DNA from: Taurinivorans muris
Lineage (GTDB): Bacteria; Desulfobacterota; Desulfovibrionia; Desulfovibrionales; Desulfovibrionaceae
NCBI RefSeq assembly: GCF_025232395.1
Contig: NZ_CP065938.1
Span: forward strand, 1,550,001-1,614,000
Length of the DNA: 64,000 bases
Direction of reading: 5' to 3'
Numbering within the stretch: the first letter of the stretch is position 1; the number at the start of each line of letters is the position of its first letter. This document shows positions 37,268-46,068 of this stretch, in pieces. Below the pieces are notes generated by a model. It was not told where the DNA came from. It did no database searches and was given only the letters and a program-made list of their open reading frames with translations. The translations under genes were made by a program, and so were the position numbers.

Positions 37268-39406
37268 ATGAAAGACAACGTGAAAACCTCGAAAGATTAT
37301 AAACAGGAACTGGAAGAAGCGCTCAACGACCAATTTTTAAGAAGAACGCTCGATAAATTCGCGGTAGACTACCGTATCAGCCGTGAAGCTGTTTTCAGCG
37401 AAATCGACGGTAAGGACATTATTAAAAAAGTTGCCGACGCGAAAGACGACGCCTGCCAGCACATGGAAGAATTATACGCCAAGTTCAAAGAAGAAGCGGA
37501 AAAACGCGGCGTTATCGTGCACCGTGCCAAAGACGCAAAAGAAGCCAATGAAATCATTGCGGAAATTGCGAAAAAGCACGAAGCGAAAAAAATCATCAAA
37601 TCCAAGTCCATGACGGCGGAAGAAATCCATTTGAACCATAGGCTTGAAAAAGACGAATGCGAAGTCACGGAAACGGACCTTGGCGAATGGCTCATCCAGC
37701 TCCGCCATGAAGGACCTTCCCATATGGTCATGCCCGCAATCCACCTGTCCCGTTATCAGGTTGCCGACGATTTAAGCAAAGTTACCGGCGAAAAATACGA
37801 TGCGGAAGATATTCAGCGCCTTGTCAAAGTCGCCCGTGTGGAACTCAGAAGCAAATTCATCGAAGGCGAAATAGGCATTTCCGGAGCGAACTTCTGTATT
37901 GCGGAAAACGGCACGTTCGGCATCGCCACCAACGAAGGCAACGCCAGAATGGTCACCACCTTGCCTAAGGTGCATATCGCCTTGGCAGGGCTTGACAAAC
38001 TTATTCCCGATTTTGAAACCGCTCTCACCGCTCTGACGGTTTTACCGAGAAACGCCACGGGTCAGCGCATAACTTCCTATGTCACCTTCATCAACGGTGC
38101 CGGAGAATGCAGAATTGACGATGAAAACAAAAAAGAACTGCACGTCGTCTTTTTGGATAACGGCAGAACGGAAATTGCCAAGGACCCGCTTTTCAAACAA
38201 GTATTCCGCTGTGTGCGCTGCGGTGCCTGCGCAAACGTCTGCCCCGTGTTCAGAATGGTCGGCGGCCATAAAATGGGACATATCTACATCGGCGCCATCG
38301 GTCTTATCCTTACCTATTTCTTCCACGGCAAAGATAAGGCTGCCATTTTGGCTCAAAACTGCATAGGCTGCGAATCCTGCAAGGATATTTGCGCCGGAGG
38401 CATTGATCTGCCGCGCCTTATCACCGAAATCCGCAACAAAACGACGAAGGAAGCGGGACAGCCCATGCAAATCGCTTTTGTGGGCAAAATCATGCAAAAC
38501 AGAAAACTGTTCCACAAACTGTTGAAATTCGCCCGTTTCTCACAAAAACCGGTCAAAACCCAAGACGGCTTCATCCGTCACTTGCCTGACGCCCTTTTCG
38601 GCAAACATCAGTTTAAATCTTTGCCGGCGTTGGCGGATAAGGCTTTCCGTGAAATTTACGCCGAACACGCGTATACCTTGGAAAATCCGAAAATGCGCAT
38701 CGCCCTTTTTGCCGGCTGTGCCCAAGACTTTATTTTCCCCGACCATTTGGTCGCTTTTATGAAACTCATGAAAGCCCATAACGTGCAAGTCGATTTTCCA
38801 GAAGAACAAACCTGCTGCGGGCTTCCTTTGCAAATGCTCGCGCTGAAAGAAGTCGCCGCGGACATCGCCCGTCAAAACGTAAAAGCCATCGACGCTTCAA
38901 AATACGATTATATCGTGACCCTTTGCGCAAGCTGTGCTTCCCATTTGAGCCACAATTACAAAAACTTCATCGGCGACGAATGCACGGAATTTTCTTCAAA
39001 AGTAAAAGATTTCTCTTCTTTTATGAATGATGTCGTAAAGCTTGACCCGAGTCTTTTCAACAAAAGTTCCGAAAAAGTGACCTTGCATATTCCCTGTCAC
39101 CAAGCAAGAAGCCTTGGCGTTATAGAACAGCCGAGAAACCTTATCGCCCAAGTCGCCGACTATGCGCCGGCTAAGGAAGAAGCGAGCTGCTGCGGTTTCG
39201 GCGGCACATATTCCGCGAAATTCCCCGAAATTTCCAAAGAATTGCTCGGCAATAAAATCCGCCGTATCGAAGAAACGGAAGCGGAACGTATCGTTACGGA
39301 CTGTCCCGGCTGTACCATGCAAATCCGGGGCGGTTTACATAAGAAAGGTAGCAGCGTGAAAGTAACGCATATCGCCGAACTTTTAGCTGATAATTTAAAA
39401 AAATAA
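37268..39406 (+). CDS. Fused LutB-LutA type iron-sulfur lactate oxidation protein
   Basis: A 712-residue fusion. Residues about 1-300 are the LUD domain; about 310-400 a ferredoxin-like pair of [4Fe-4S] sites (CVRCGACANVCP and CIGCESCKDIC); about 470-712 two CCG domains (EQTCCGLPLQ, then ASCCGFGGTYS with CPGCTMQI). In Bacillus these parts are separate LutB and LutA proteins; the fused form is known from Desulfovibrio lactate gene regions. It probably passes electrons from lactate to the menaquinone pool or other carriers. The start is at 37268; the longer upstream frame lies inside lutC. Confidence 0.9.
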   Translation: MKDNVKTSKDYKQELEEALNDQFLRRTLDKFAVDYRISREAVFSEIDGKDIIKKVADAKDDACQHMEELYAKFKEEAEKRGVIVHRAKDAKEANEIIAEIAKKHEAKKIIKSKSMTAEEIHLNHRLEKDECEVTETDLGEWLIQLRHEGPSHMVMPAIHLSRYQVADDLSKVTGEKYDAEDIQRLVKVARVELRSKFIEGEIGISGANFCIAENGTFGIATNEGNARMVTTLPKVHIALAGLDKLIPDFETALTALTVLPRNATGQRITSYVTFINGAGECRIDDENKKELHVVFLDNGRTEIAKDPLFKQVFRCVRCGACANVCPVFRMVGGHKMGHIYIGAIGLILTYFFHGKDKAAILAQNCIGCESCKDICAGGIDLPRLITEIRNKTTKEAGQPMQIAFVGKIMQNRKLFHKLLKFARFSQKPVKTQDGFIRHLPDALFGKHQFKSLPALADKAFREIYAEHAYTLENPKMRIALFAGCAQDFIFPDHLVAFMKLMKAHNVQVDFPEEQTCCGLPLQMLALKEVAADIARQNVKAIDASKYDYIVTLCASCASHLSHNYKNFIGDECTEFSSKVKDFSSFMNDVVKLDPSLFNKSSEKVTLHIPCHQARSLGVIEQPRNLIAQVADYAPAKEEASCCGFGGTYSAKFPEISKELLGNKIRRIEETEAERIVTDCPGCTMQIRGGLHKKGSSVKVTHIAELLADNLKK

Positions 39407-39421
39407 TTTGAGGAGGTCTGT

Positions 39422-41143
39422 ATGAGTTTCGGTTTTTATGCTGTTCTGGCATTTATTCCCATTCTTATTGCTCTTATTCTTATGGTTGGTCTGCGTTGGC
39501 CTTCAACCCGCGCAATGCCGCTTGCCTGGCTTTCCGCCGCTGTGCTGGCATTTGCGGTTTGGGATCTTGACGTGATCCGTATCGCGGCTTTGTCCGTTCA
39601 AGGTTTCATCACCGCTTTCGGCGTGCTTATCATCGTTTTCGGCGCTTTGCTTATCTACTATACATTGCAGGCGAGCGGAGCCATGGAAACAATTCAGGCA
39701 GGCATGCAGAAAATCACTCCGGACCGCCGTTTGCAAGCCATTATCATCGGCTTCATGTTCGGAGCATTCATTGAAGGCGCTGCCGGTTTCGGCACCCCTG
39801 CCGCTTTGGCGGCTCCATTGCTCATGGGCTTGGGCTTTCCTCCTCTTTGCGCCGCCATTATCTGCTTGGTTTTCAACAGCGTGCCTGTTACGTTCGGCGC
39901 TGTCGGCACCCCTGTCATTCAAGGCTTCAAACCCATTCAAGACATTGCGTTTGAAGTGCTGAAAACGATAGACCCGCAAGCTGTTCCTGCTGATGTTTAT
40001 AACCACATCGGACAATTTGTTTCCGTTATGCACCTGCCAATGCTCTTCCTTCTCCCAATCGGCATGCTTGGGTTCATGACCCGCTTCTTCGGTAAGAACA
40101 AAAGCTGGAAAGAAGGCTTTGCCGTTTGGAAATACTGCATAATGGCTTCTGTTTGCTTCGGTATTCCTTACATCGCCATTTCTTGGACCTTGGGACCTGA
40201 AATTCCGTCTCTTATCGGCGGTCTTCTCGGTCTTGGCGTTTTGGTATACCTCACCAAGAAAGGCATATGCGTGCCTAAGGACGTTTGGCTTTTTGAAGAC
40301 AGAACCCACTGGGCTGCCGACTGGTCCGGAACCATCACCGCTGAAAACGTGCATGAATTTAAGGAGCACATGAGCCAAGTCAAGGCTTGGATGCCTTATA
40401 TCCTTTGCGGTTTATTCCTTGTTCTCACCCGCGTGCCTCAATTCGGCTTAAAATCCATTATCACCGACCCCATGTTCAACCTCGGATTGAGCAATATTCT
40501 GGGTGTTGAAGGCGTAAATTCCTATATTGCGGTTCTCAACCTTCCGGGAACCATTCCGTTTATCTTGGTTTCCATTATCACCATTTTCATCCACGGCATG
40601 ATGAAAGATGATGAAATCGGCTCCAACAAGGTAAGCCGCGCTTGGGGAACAGCCATTGCCAAAATGAAAGCTCCGACCATCGCTTTGCTTTCCGCTGTCG
40701 CTCTTGTTTCCATTTTCCGCGGAACAGACGCAACCACGGTCGAAGCTTTGATATATAACGGACGCGGCGTTTCCATGCCTCTTGCCATGGCTATTGAAAT
40801 TTCCAGACTTACCGGTGATTCTTGGGCATTGCTCGCTTCCTATATCGGCGGTTTGGGCGCATTCATCACAGGTTCAAACACCGTATCAGACCTTTTGTTT
40901 GCAAACTTCCAATGGGACGTTGCGGAAACCCTTGGCTATAATTACTGGCAAAGCATTTACATCTTAGCCGCTCAAGGCGTCGGCGGAGCCATGGGCAATA
41001 TGATCTGCGTGCACAACGTCGTATCCGTATGCGCCGTGCTCGGCATGATCGGACACGAAGGCGCCATTATCCGCAAGACGTTCTGGCCTTTCCTCGTATA
41101 CGGCATTCCTACCGGCATTATCGCTTTCTTGCTTGCCATGTAA
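39422..41143 (+). CDS. lctP: L-lactate permease (LctP family)
   Basis: A 573-residue inner-membrane lactate:proton symporter with about 13 hydrophobic helices. Family sequences include [17 protein letters not shown] (about residue 119), [14 protein letters not shown] and, near the C-terminus, [33 protein letters not shown] precedes the ATG and the gene follows the lactate oxidation protein by 15 bases, so uptake and oxidation are co-expressed. A strong terminator follows. Confidence 0.94.
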   Translation: MSFGFYAVLAFIPILIALILMVGLRWPSTRAMPLAWLSAAVLAFAVWDLDVIRIAALSVQGFITAFGVLIIVFGALLIYYTLQASGAMETIQAGMQKITPDRRLQAIIIGFMFGAFIEGAAGFGTPAALAAPLLMGLGFPPLCAAIICLVFNSVPVTFGAVGTPVIQGFKPIQDIAFEVLKTIDPQAVPADVYNHIGQFVSVMHLPMLFLLPIGMLGFMTRFFGKNKSWKEGFAVWKYCIMASVCFGIPYIAISWTLGPEIPSLIGGLLGLGVLVYLTKKGICVPKDVWLFEDRTHWAADWSGTITAENVHEFKEHMSQVKAWMPYILCGLFLVLTRVPQFGLKSIITDPMFNLGLSNILGVEGVNSYIAVLNLPGTIPFILVSIITIFIHGMMKDDEIGSNKVSRAWGTAIAKMKAPTIALLSAVALVSIFRGTDATTVEALIYNGRGVSMPLAMAIEISRLTGDSWALLASYIGGLGAFITGSNTVSDLLFANFQWDVAETLGYNYWQSIYILAAQGVGGAMGNMICVHNVVSVCAVLGMIGHEGAIIRKTFWPFLVYGIPTGIIAFLLAM

Positions 41144-41166
41144 GAAAACCATATCGGTATAACAAC

Positions 41167-41199
41167 AAAAAAAGCCCTTTCAAACCGAAAGGGCTTTTT
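41167..41199 (+). terminator. Terminator of the lactate operon
   Basis: AAAAAAGCCCTTTC, loop AAAC, GAAAGGGCTTTTTG; a perfect stem with T runs on both strands, so it may also stop leftward transcription from the mazEF-type pair. Confidence 0.88.
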
Positions 41200-41227
41200 G
41201 TTTTGGATTTGAAAACAGAACTGATTG

Positions 41228-41554
41228 TTAATATTCAATTTCAGAAAACACAATATCAATAACTTGTTTCAATAACTCTTTGGGAAGTTTTTCAACAAAA
41301 GAATATTGCCTTGCATTTAAATCAAGCGTTTTCACATGCTCACATAAAATAACACCTGTTGTCTTGGTTTTTCCCTGTAAAGGAATGTGCAAAGGAAATT
41401 TATTATCAGTATTAGTAATAGGGCAAACAATGGCTAAATTCGTTTTTGCATTGAAAAAATCATTGCTGATAATTACAGCTGGTCTATACCCTGCTTGCTC
41501 ATGCCCCTTTTGAGGATTGAAATTTACTTTAATAATATCACCTTGTTTCAACAT
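41228..41554 (-). CDS. mazF: MazF/PemK-type toxin
   Basis: A 108-residue endoribonuclease-toxin homologue. The opening QGDIIKVNFNPQKGHEQAGYRPA has the conserved Gly, Arg and Pro residues of the MazF fold, followed by VIISNDFFN and the CPITNT segment with the catalytic Thr position; GVILCEHVKTLD is the usual C-terminal strand. Its ATG overlaps the antitoxin stop region by 7 bases. It appears intact. Family members cut mRNA at short specific sites; the target here is unknown. Confidence 0.9.
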   Translation of the reverse strand: MLKQGDIIKVNFNPQKGHEQAGYRPAVIISNDFFNAKTNLAIVCPITNTDNKFPLHIPLQGKTKTTGVILCEHVKTLDLNARQYSFVEKLPKELLKQVIDIVFSEIEY

Positions 41555-41790
41555 ATTTCATTTCCCATAGGTTCGCCCCAATCAATTTCTGCAGACTCAC
41601 AGTTTCCTTCATAATCTGCAAAAAGTTCTTGGATGGTTTTTCTTTTCTGCACAGGTTCAATAATAATCTTATTTTTCTTGGCAGCTATGGAAAATTGCTC
41701 GTTCTCCTGCCATTCCAAACTCTCAAGAATAGTTTTAGGTATGCGAAAACCTTGACTATTTCCCCATTTCTGAAGTGTTACGACTGACAT
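41548..41790 (-). CDS. mazE: AbrB/MazE-type antitoxin
   Basis: An 80-residue protein with the AbrB/MazE swapped-hairpin DNA-binding opening TLQKWGNSQGFRIPK. The acidic C-terminal tail would wrap the toxin. AAGGAG before the ATG at 41790 sets the start. It overlaps the toxin gene, the usual coupled order, and probably represses its own promoter. It sits between the lactate operon and the phage island, so it may be part of the island's cargo. Confidence 0.88.
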   Translation of the reverse strand: MSVVTLQKWGNSQGFRIPKTILESLEWQENEQFSIAAKKNKIIIEPVQKRKTIQELFADYEGNCESAEIDWGEPMGNEIC

Positions 41791-41854
41791 GGTTTTGCTC
41801 CTTTTCAATGTATATACAAAATAGATACATTAAAAAATTTTTATTTGCAAGTTT

Positions 41855-42097
41855 TTACTCAGCACTCTTTTTAATCGCATTCAGCCTGGCGTTGCAGAGG
41901 GTGAGGTTTTGCTCCAGTTCCAGAGCATAGAGAAGCAAATCTTCGTTTGCTGTGTTTTGATTTATCGGCATGGCGGGCAAGGGAATTTCCTGCAGAAGGA
42001 TTTCAGGCACGGGTTGTTTTACGGTTTCAGTCGTGTAGATCGGTGTTTTTGCGCAGGAAACAAGACAGAAGAGCAAAACGCAGAATATTTTTCGCAT
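41855..42097 (-). CDS. Outer-membrane spanin lipoprotein (Rz1-like)
   Basis: An 80-residue lipoprotein with signal sequence and lipobox LVSC (Cys15). The mature part is short and moderately Pro-rich (KQPVPEILLQEIPLPAMP), as o-spanins are, and ends in a helix. It is the last gene of the leftward phage island and follows the i-spanin gene. With it, the protein would join inner and outer membranes and fuse them at lysis. The call rests on architecture and position, because o-spanins share little sequence. Confidence 0.72.
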   Translation of the reverse strand: MRKIFCVLLFCLVSCAKTPIYTTETVKQPVPEILLQEIPLPAMPINQNTANEDLLLYALELEQNLTLCNARLNAIKKSAE

Positions 42098-42187
42098 GAA
42101 AATTTCCTTATGATCAGCTTTTTTGTTAAAAATTTAAAATCGCCTGATTAGGTTTTTTATCGAAACAAAGCGGAAATACACATTCGC

Positions 42188-42628
42188 TTATGCTTCTTTC
42201 GAGGATATGTTTTGCACTGCTAAAAAAATAACGCTCTCATGCGGCTGTGAAACTTGCTGTTTTTGCTTTATCAAAATTTCCAAAATGGCTTGCGGTATTT
42301 TTTGTTTTCTCCAAGCTTTGGCCTCTTCATCCGTGTTTTGGACAAGCGCCTGCCGCTTGGCTTTGGTTTGCGTTTCAAGTTCCCGCCTTTGCTTTTCCAA
42401 AAGCAAAAGCTGTTCTTCCTGCTTCCTGCTTTGTTCCAAAAGGCTCGCCATGGCGTCTTGCTGTTTGTCCGCAATCTGCTGTAAATTGGCAATCTGTGTA
42501 TCTTTGAGCTTGTTCTTCGCCTGCAATGTTTCGATTTTTTCCTGCAAAAGCCAGACAATAAGCCCGGCTAAGGCGATAAAAACAAACTTAGCCATGATAC
42601 TGCCATTGAATAAATACTTCATGCACAT
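42188..42628 (-). CDS. Inner-membrane spanin (Rz-like)
   Basis: A 146-residue protein with one N-terminal membrane helix (FVFIALAGLIVWLL) and a long coiled coil (about residues 35-115, Gln/Glu/Lys-rich), the i-spanin layout. AAGGGA is spaced 8 bases before the ATG at 42628; that ATG overlaps the stop of the amidase-tail fragment as TAATG, so it was once translated from the end of an amidase gene. An internal start at 42595 is possible but lacks a site. Confidence 0.75.
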   Translation of the reverse strand: MCMKYLFNGSIMAKFVFIALAGLIVWLLQEKIETLQAKNKLKDTQIANLQQIADKQQDAMASLLEQSRKQEEQLLLLEKQRRELETQTKAKRQALVQNTDEEAKAWRKQKIPQAILEILIKQKQQVSQPHESVIFLAVQNISSKEA

Positions 42629-42816
42629 TATACCATTCCCTTGAAAAATTCCCGCACCTCAAAGCACGGACAGGTTTTATTAGCAAACTCATTATGACTA
42701 AGAGATGCCGCTCGGAGTGGCTTCCTGCCACCCACTCGCTCAAGCTCGTATTTTGTGCGAAAAATACTTCGCTTGCACTGCGTGGCTCGCACATCCTGTG
42801 CTGTTTTATTTTTCAT
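42628..42816 (-). pseudogene. Chimeric ORF: repeat element plus 3' end of an older amidase
   Basis: A 62-codon frame whose first part reads through repeat element A and whose last 20 or so codons (HNEFANKTCPCFEVREFF) are homologous to the intact amidase's end (HNEFANKACPCFDVKEFF). DNA identity is roughly 70 percent over about 60 bases, so the tail is from a related rather than a freshly copied gene. Its stop overlaps the i-spanin start. It looks like the remnant of the amidase that originally stood before the spanins. Confidence 0.72.
42700..42797 (-). repeat. Inverted repeat element A
   Basis: A 98-bp imperfect copy of element B (43772-43869) in opposite orientation, lying outside the 3' end of the amidase. 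Shared blocks read in its own direction: GGATG, CCACGCAGTG, AGCGAA, CACAAA, GCGAGTG, AGGAAG, CCGAGCG, CTCTT. The inner hairpin is GTATTTT/AAAATAC, differing from that of B by paired changes. Confidence 0.85.
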
Positions 42817-43213
42817 TGAAAAACTCTTTTACATCGAAACAGGGGCAAGCTTTGTTTGCAAACTCGTTATGTCCATGGATTGCGGCGTTCGGATATTCTT
42901 TTTTGAGTTTTGCCGCAAGGTTTCGCAAGGATTGAAACTGCTTATCCGTAAAATTGTTCTCCGCCCTGCCGTTTTCGTCAATGCCTCCCGCAAGGCAGAT
43001 ACCGATTGAATTTTTGTTTTGTCCCTTGCAATGCGCCCCGGCGATTTCCAGAGGACGTCCCTTTTCGATTTCTCCGTTCCTGCGGATCACAAAATGATAG
43101 CCGATTTCATCCCAACCCTGCTTTTTATGCCACATGTCAATTTCCGCCGCCCCGATGTCTTGCGTGGGCTTTGTGGCGGAACAGTGGATGATTATTTTAT
43201 TGATTTCTCTCAT
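42806..43213 (-). CDS. N-acetylmuramoyl-L-alanine amidase (phage endolysin)
   Basis: A 135-residue amidase-2 enzyme of the T7 lysozyme type that cuts the amide bond between MurNAc and the peptide. Zinc ligands are His10, His115 and Cys123; Tyr39 and Lys121 match the T7 catalytic pair. It has no signal peptide, so it needs the holin upstream to reach the cell wall. It lies 21 bases after the holin gene on the same strand, with a repeat element and a second amidase tail directly after it. Confidence 0.93.
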   Translation of the reverse strand: MREINKIIIHCSATKPTQDIGAAEIDMWHKKQGWDEIGYHFVIRRNGEIEKGRPLEIAGAHCKGQNKNSIGICLAGGIDENGRAENNFTDKQFQSLRNLAAKLKKEYPNAAIHGHNEFANKACPCFDVKEFFNEK

Positions 43214-43233
43214 TTATTCCCCTAAAAACTTCC

Positions 43234-43749
43234 TTATTCCTTATTATTAAAACTTTGTCCTATTTTTTTGTTGATTTCGCTTTCAAGCCGTGTCTGCAGT
43301 TTTCCCGTGTATTTGAAAATGATTCTGTCCAGCCAGCGGTTGATTCCGAAGCCGAAACACGCCAAATGGTGATTGATGCTCGCAAGGTTCAGCAAAATAA
43401 GCACGCACAAAAACAAATCGAACCAAAACGTGCCGTTGTATTCAAAACTTACGCGTTCCTGCACGGTCAAATCAAACGCCTTGCAGGCGAAGCCCACAAT
43501 CAAAACCGCCAAATAAAGGCTGACCACTTTCTTGAACCCTATCCACGCCTTGAACCATGAAAAACGCCTGTTCCGCTTGGCGCGAAAAGCCCCCAGGAAG
43601 AAATCCGCAAAAATAAGATATTGGATGAGGGCGAGCAAATACTCACTCGCCCCGAAGTGATAGGAAATGAACGCTGCGAACGCAGACACGGAGATTTTAA
43701 TCTCGATGTCGTGCATAAACGCCAAAACATACTCGCAAAAAAAGAACAT
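43234..43749 (-). CDS. Phage holin (TcdE-like family)
   Basis: A 171-residue protein with about three to four membrane segments (FAAFISYHFGASEYLLALIQY, then VVSLYLAVLIVGFAC and FWFDLFLCVLILLNLASI) and a basic C-terminal tail, matching the phage holin family 4/toxin-secretion holins. The start at 43749 is preferred for the GGTGG just upstream. The first 61 bases are repeated almost exactly further upstream (43877-43937). It should form the holes through which the amidase passes. Confidence 0.8.
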   Translation of the reverse strand: MFFFCEYVLAFMHDIEIKISVSAFAAFISYHFGASEYLLALIQYLIFADFFLGAFRAKRNRRFSWFKAWIGFKKVVSLYLAVLIVGFACKAFDLTVQERVSFEYNGTFWFDLFLCVLILLNLASINHHLACFGFGINRWLDRIIFKYTGKLQTRLESEINKKIGQSFNNKE

Positions 43750-43760
43750 AGCAACCACCT

Positions 43761-43937
43761 TTAAATTGTGGAGGATGCACAAAGCCACGCAGTGTGAGCG
43801 AAACAATTTTCACACAAATTGTGAGCGAAAGCGAGTGTCAGGAAGGACGCCTGACCGAGCGCAGCTCTTTTTGCCTCGGAGATTTTAATCTCGATGTCGT
43901 GCATAAACGCCAAAACATACTCACAAAAAAAGAACAT
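43761..43937 (-). pseudogene. 5' fragment of a second holin gene fused to repeat element B
   Basis: A 58-codon frame that begins with the same 20 codons as the holin (60 of 61 bases identical to 43689-43749) and then reads through repeat element B to a stop just before the real holin's ribosome-binding site. The high identity shows a recent duplication. It might still be translated as a short peptide with one partly hydrophobic segment, but nothing suggests function. Confidence 0.78.
43772..43869 (+). repeat. Inverted repeat element B
   Basis: A 98-bp element that pairs with element A in opposite orientation, so the two bracket the holin and amidase genes and point outward. It contains the perfect inner inverted repeat ACAATTT/AAATTGT around a CACAC-like loop, and repeats of GAGCGAA/GCGAGTG. 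Both copies start with GGATG nearest the lysis genes. Confidence 0.85.
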
Positions 43938-44241
43938 AGCATTCCTGTGTGTAACGCGGTTGTTTTTTATATAAAAGAAATTTTATATTGTCTTTGGGAA
44001 CAGTCCCCAAGATTTTTTAGTGGGACCTTATCCCACACCCTAGAAAGAGGGGGACACTCCGGGGGATACTCCCCCTGTTTGTACCCCTCTTTCATCTCCC
44101 CGAACAGCCCCCCATTTCACTCTCTTTCAGCAGGAAGCTGACGCTTCCGCTTCCAGAGGGTAAAATCCGCAAATCAAAAATATTGCCGATATGAAAAACT
44201 GTACAGTAAAGCTGAACAACTTAATACGCATTACGGCAAAC
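43938..44241. other. Gap between the lysis genes and the tail-fibre assembly gene
   Basis: No supported gene in about 300 bases. G-run hairpins are visible: GTGGGA/TCCCAC near 44023-44039 and GGGGGA/TCCCCC near 44070-44090. They could slow transcription from the tail genes into the lysis genes, but no T run follows. Confidence 0.5.
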
Positions 44242-44817
44242 CTACTCAAACATGGCTGCCGCTTGACTTGCCACATCCTCAGCAAAAACCGCCTGCACAT
44301 CCACGGCTTCCACCTCCGCGAGCGTTTTCGCCGTATTCAGAAAATCCCGCACCCGTTTATAACGTCCGAGGTACAGCCCGCGCACAGGGGCGAAGTCTTT
44401 GGCGTTTTCAACGATTTTTCGGGCAAGTTCGGTGAGTTCCACTTGCGAGCCAAGACTTATGCCCGTAATGGTCGGAATTTCGGCTTTATCAATTCCATTG
44501 TCCGCCAAATACGCCGCGGCTTCGCTTTTCTGCACCTCGAAACTCTCGCTTTCCGCCCGGGGATACGCGGAAATTTCCGCAAGCTTGGCATTGAGCAATT
44601 CTTCCGCCTCGCGCAGTTTCACGGTTTTCAGGTCGTCCGCCTTTTGCGCGTCGCTCTTCATGGGAGCGAAGCCCTTTTCATACCAGCCCCAATCAATATC
44701 GGACTGTTCGATTTCGCTTTCCCCGCAGGTCAGCGTCCAGCCAAGCGACTTCGCAACGTCTTCGGAAGGCGTAAAATTGCCCAATTTATGATTTTCCATG
44801 TTTTCAATATAAAGCAT
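44242..44817 (-). CDS. Putative tail-fibre assembly protein
   Basis: A 191-residue protein directly after the tail-fibre gene; its ATG overlaps that gene's stop as TAATG. It opens with LGNFTPSEDVAKSLGWTLT and has a helical central region (LREAEELLNAKLAEIS, AAAYLADNG), as seen in phage tail-fibre assembly chaperones. AAGGAG before 44817 sets the start; the longer frame reads backward through the fibre gene. Assigned by position and general resemblance. Confidence 0.6.
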   Translation of the reverse strand: MLYIENMENHKLGNFTPSEDVAKSLGWTLTCGESEIEQSDIDWGWYEKGFAPMKSDAQKADDLKTVKLREAEELLNAKLAEISAYPRAESESFEVQKSEAAAYLADNGIDKAEIPTITGISLGSQVELTELARKIVENAKDFAPVRGLYLGRYKRVRDFLNTAKTLAEVEAVDVQAVFAEDVASQAAAMFE

Positions 44818-46043
44818 TAACTTTCTCCTTGTGCGTAAAAGAAATAAGCACCTACACTCCAACAGCTTTGCGTTTTCAAATAAACCCCGCGCCCTTTTCT
44901 TACGGGAATTGTGGCTGTACATACAACATCGGCGGTTCCGCTGGCGCTGGTCATCCGTATATCTCCGCTTTGAGCAAATACCAAGGCGTAAGCTTTGGAG
45001 GCTATATTCGCAACTTGTCCGTAAACGGTAACCCAACCGTTTGCCGGGGCGGTATACGCTGCTGAATAGTCAATTTTATCATTATTAATCGGGGAAAACT
45101 GAATAAATATCTTTTTATCGAGATTTGGCATGCCAAGTCCGGAAATGAAATTGTCGGAAAGAACGTTCCGCAAACCTGAAACGGCTTTGCTGCTGGCGAC
45201 GGTTTCCTCGCTTACGCTGTCAATGGCGGAGGAAATGGCGGACTTGTCGATTTTTTCGGCAAGGGCTGCCTCCGTTTTCGCATCGAGAAGGGTTAAAGCT
45301 TTAGCGCTCGCCCCGATATCCGACCGTTCCAAATCGATTTTATCCGTAAGCGATACTTTTGAAGCATGCAGACCCGCGTTATCGAAAGGCAGAACGATTT
45401 CCAGCCTATTTTCCTCTTTATGATAGGTTATCTGCCCTTTTCCGTCGTTGCTGATATAACATTCAACCTGCAAATCGGTTAATTGTTCCGCTTTCTCTCT
45501 GGCAAACAAAGCCCATGTTTCGGCGTTTTCCGCTTGCGTTTCCGCCGTATCCGCATGGTTTCGGGAAAGGTTCGCCTGCTCCGAGGCTTTTTGCGCATGC
45601 GAAACAGCTTCATCACGAGCCGCGAAAAGTTCTTCCAATAGATTGGAAACATCGCGGGTATCGGTAATGTCAATTTTCAATGCCCTGCTTATTTCTTCAT
45701 CAAGCTGCTGGATTTGCATGACAATCCTGTCAAAGCCGTCATGCTCCAAAACTTTTGGATGAAACGCTCCGGCATTTTCAAGGTCGACAATCTGCGTTAA
45801 GGGAATTTTACGGTAAAGGGTCAGATATTCCCCTGTTTTTAAAGGTTCTCCCTGCAAGGGATATATGAAAACTTTTCGGTTCAAATCTACGGTAAAATTC
45901 GTTTTAACCTCTTCAATTTTCATACCTTTTTTTATAACGGCAAAAATATGCCCTTTTTCAGCCACTTGAAAAGGCAAAGGAAATTCCTTGGCAATGTCAT
46001 TTCCTTGATAATGCTTTTTGCTCAGCGTGCTTGCAATAGTCAT
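44817..46043 (-). CDS. Phage tail fibre/tail-associated protein
   Basis: A 408-residue protein. Residues about 1-130 resemble the podovirus (T7-type) tail-fibre N-terminal domain that docks on the tail (GEYLTLYRKIPLTQIVDLEN). A helical, probably trimeric coiled coil follows (about 130-200, many Ala/Glu/Gln). The C-terminal 130 residues (YTAPANGWVTVYG, VRKGRGVYLK) look like a beta-rich receptor-binding tip. It is followed by an assembly-type gene. The host target cannot be inferred. Confidence 0.82.
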   Translation of the reverse strand: MTIASTLSKKHYQGNDIAKEFPLPFQVAEKGHIFAVIKKGMKIEEVKTNFTVDLNRKVFIYPLQGEPLKTGEYLTLYRKIPLTQIVDLENAGAFHPKVLEHDGFDRIVMQIQQLDEEISRALKIDITDTRDVSNLLEELFAARDEAVSHAQKASEQANLSRNHADTAETQAENAETWALFAREKAEQLTDLQVECYISNDGKGQITYHKEENRLEIVLPFDNAGLHASKVSLTDKIDLERSDIGASAKALTLLDAKTEAALAEKIDKSAISSAIDSVSEETVASSKAVSGLRNVLSDNFISGLGMPNLDKKIFIQFSPINNDKIDYSAAYTAPANGWVTVYGQVANIASKAYALVFAQSGDIRMTSASGTADVVCTATIPVRKGRGVYLKTQSCWSVGAYFFYAQGES

Positions 46044-46068
46044 GAATGCTCCTCACCGCCCTTTGGTT

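Noticed and set aside
42700-43869. Elements A and B as template and variable repeats of a diversity-generating retroelement, given the BPP-1-like capsid genes
   Set aside because: No reverse transcriptase is in the window, the copies are inverted, differences are not limited to adenines, and neither lies in the tail fibre gene.
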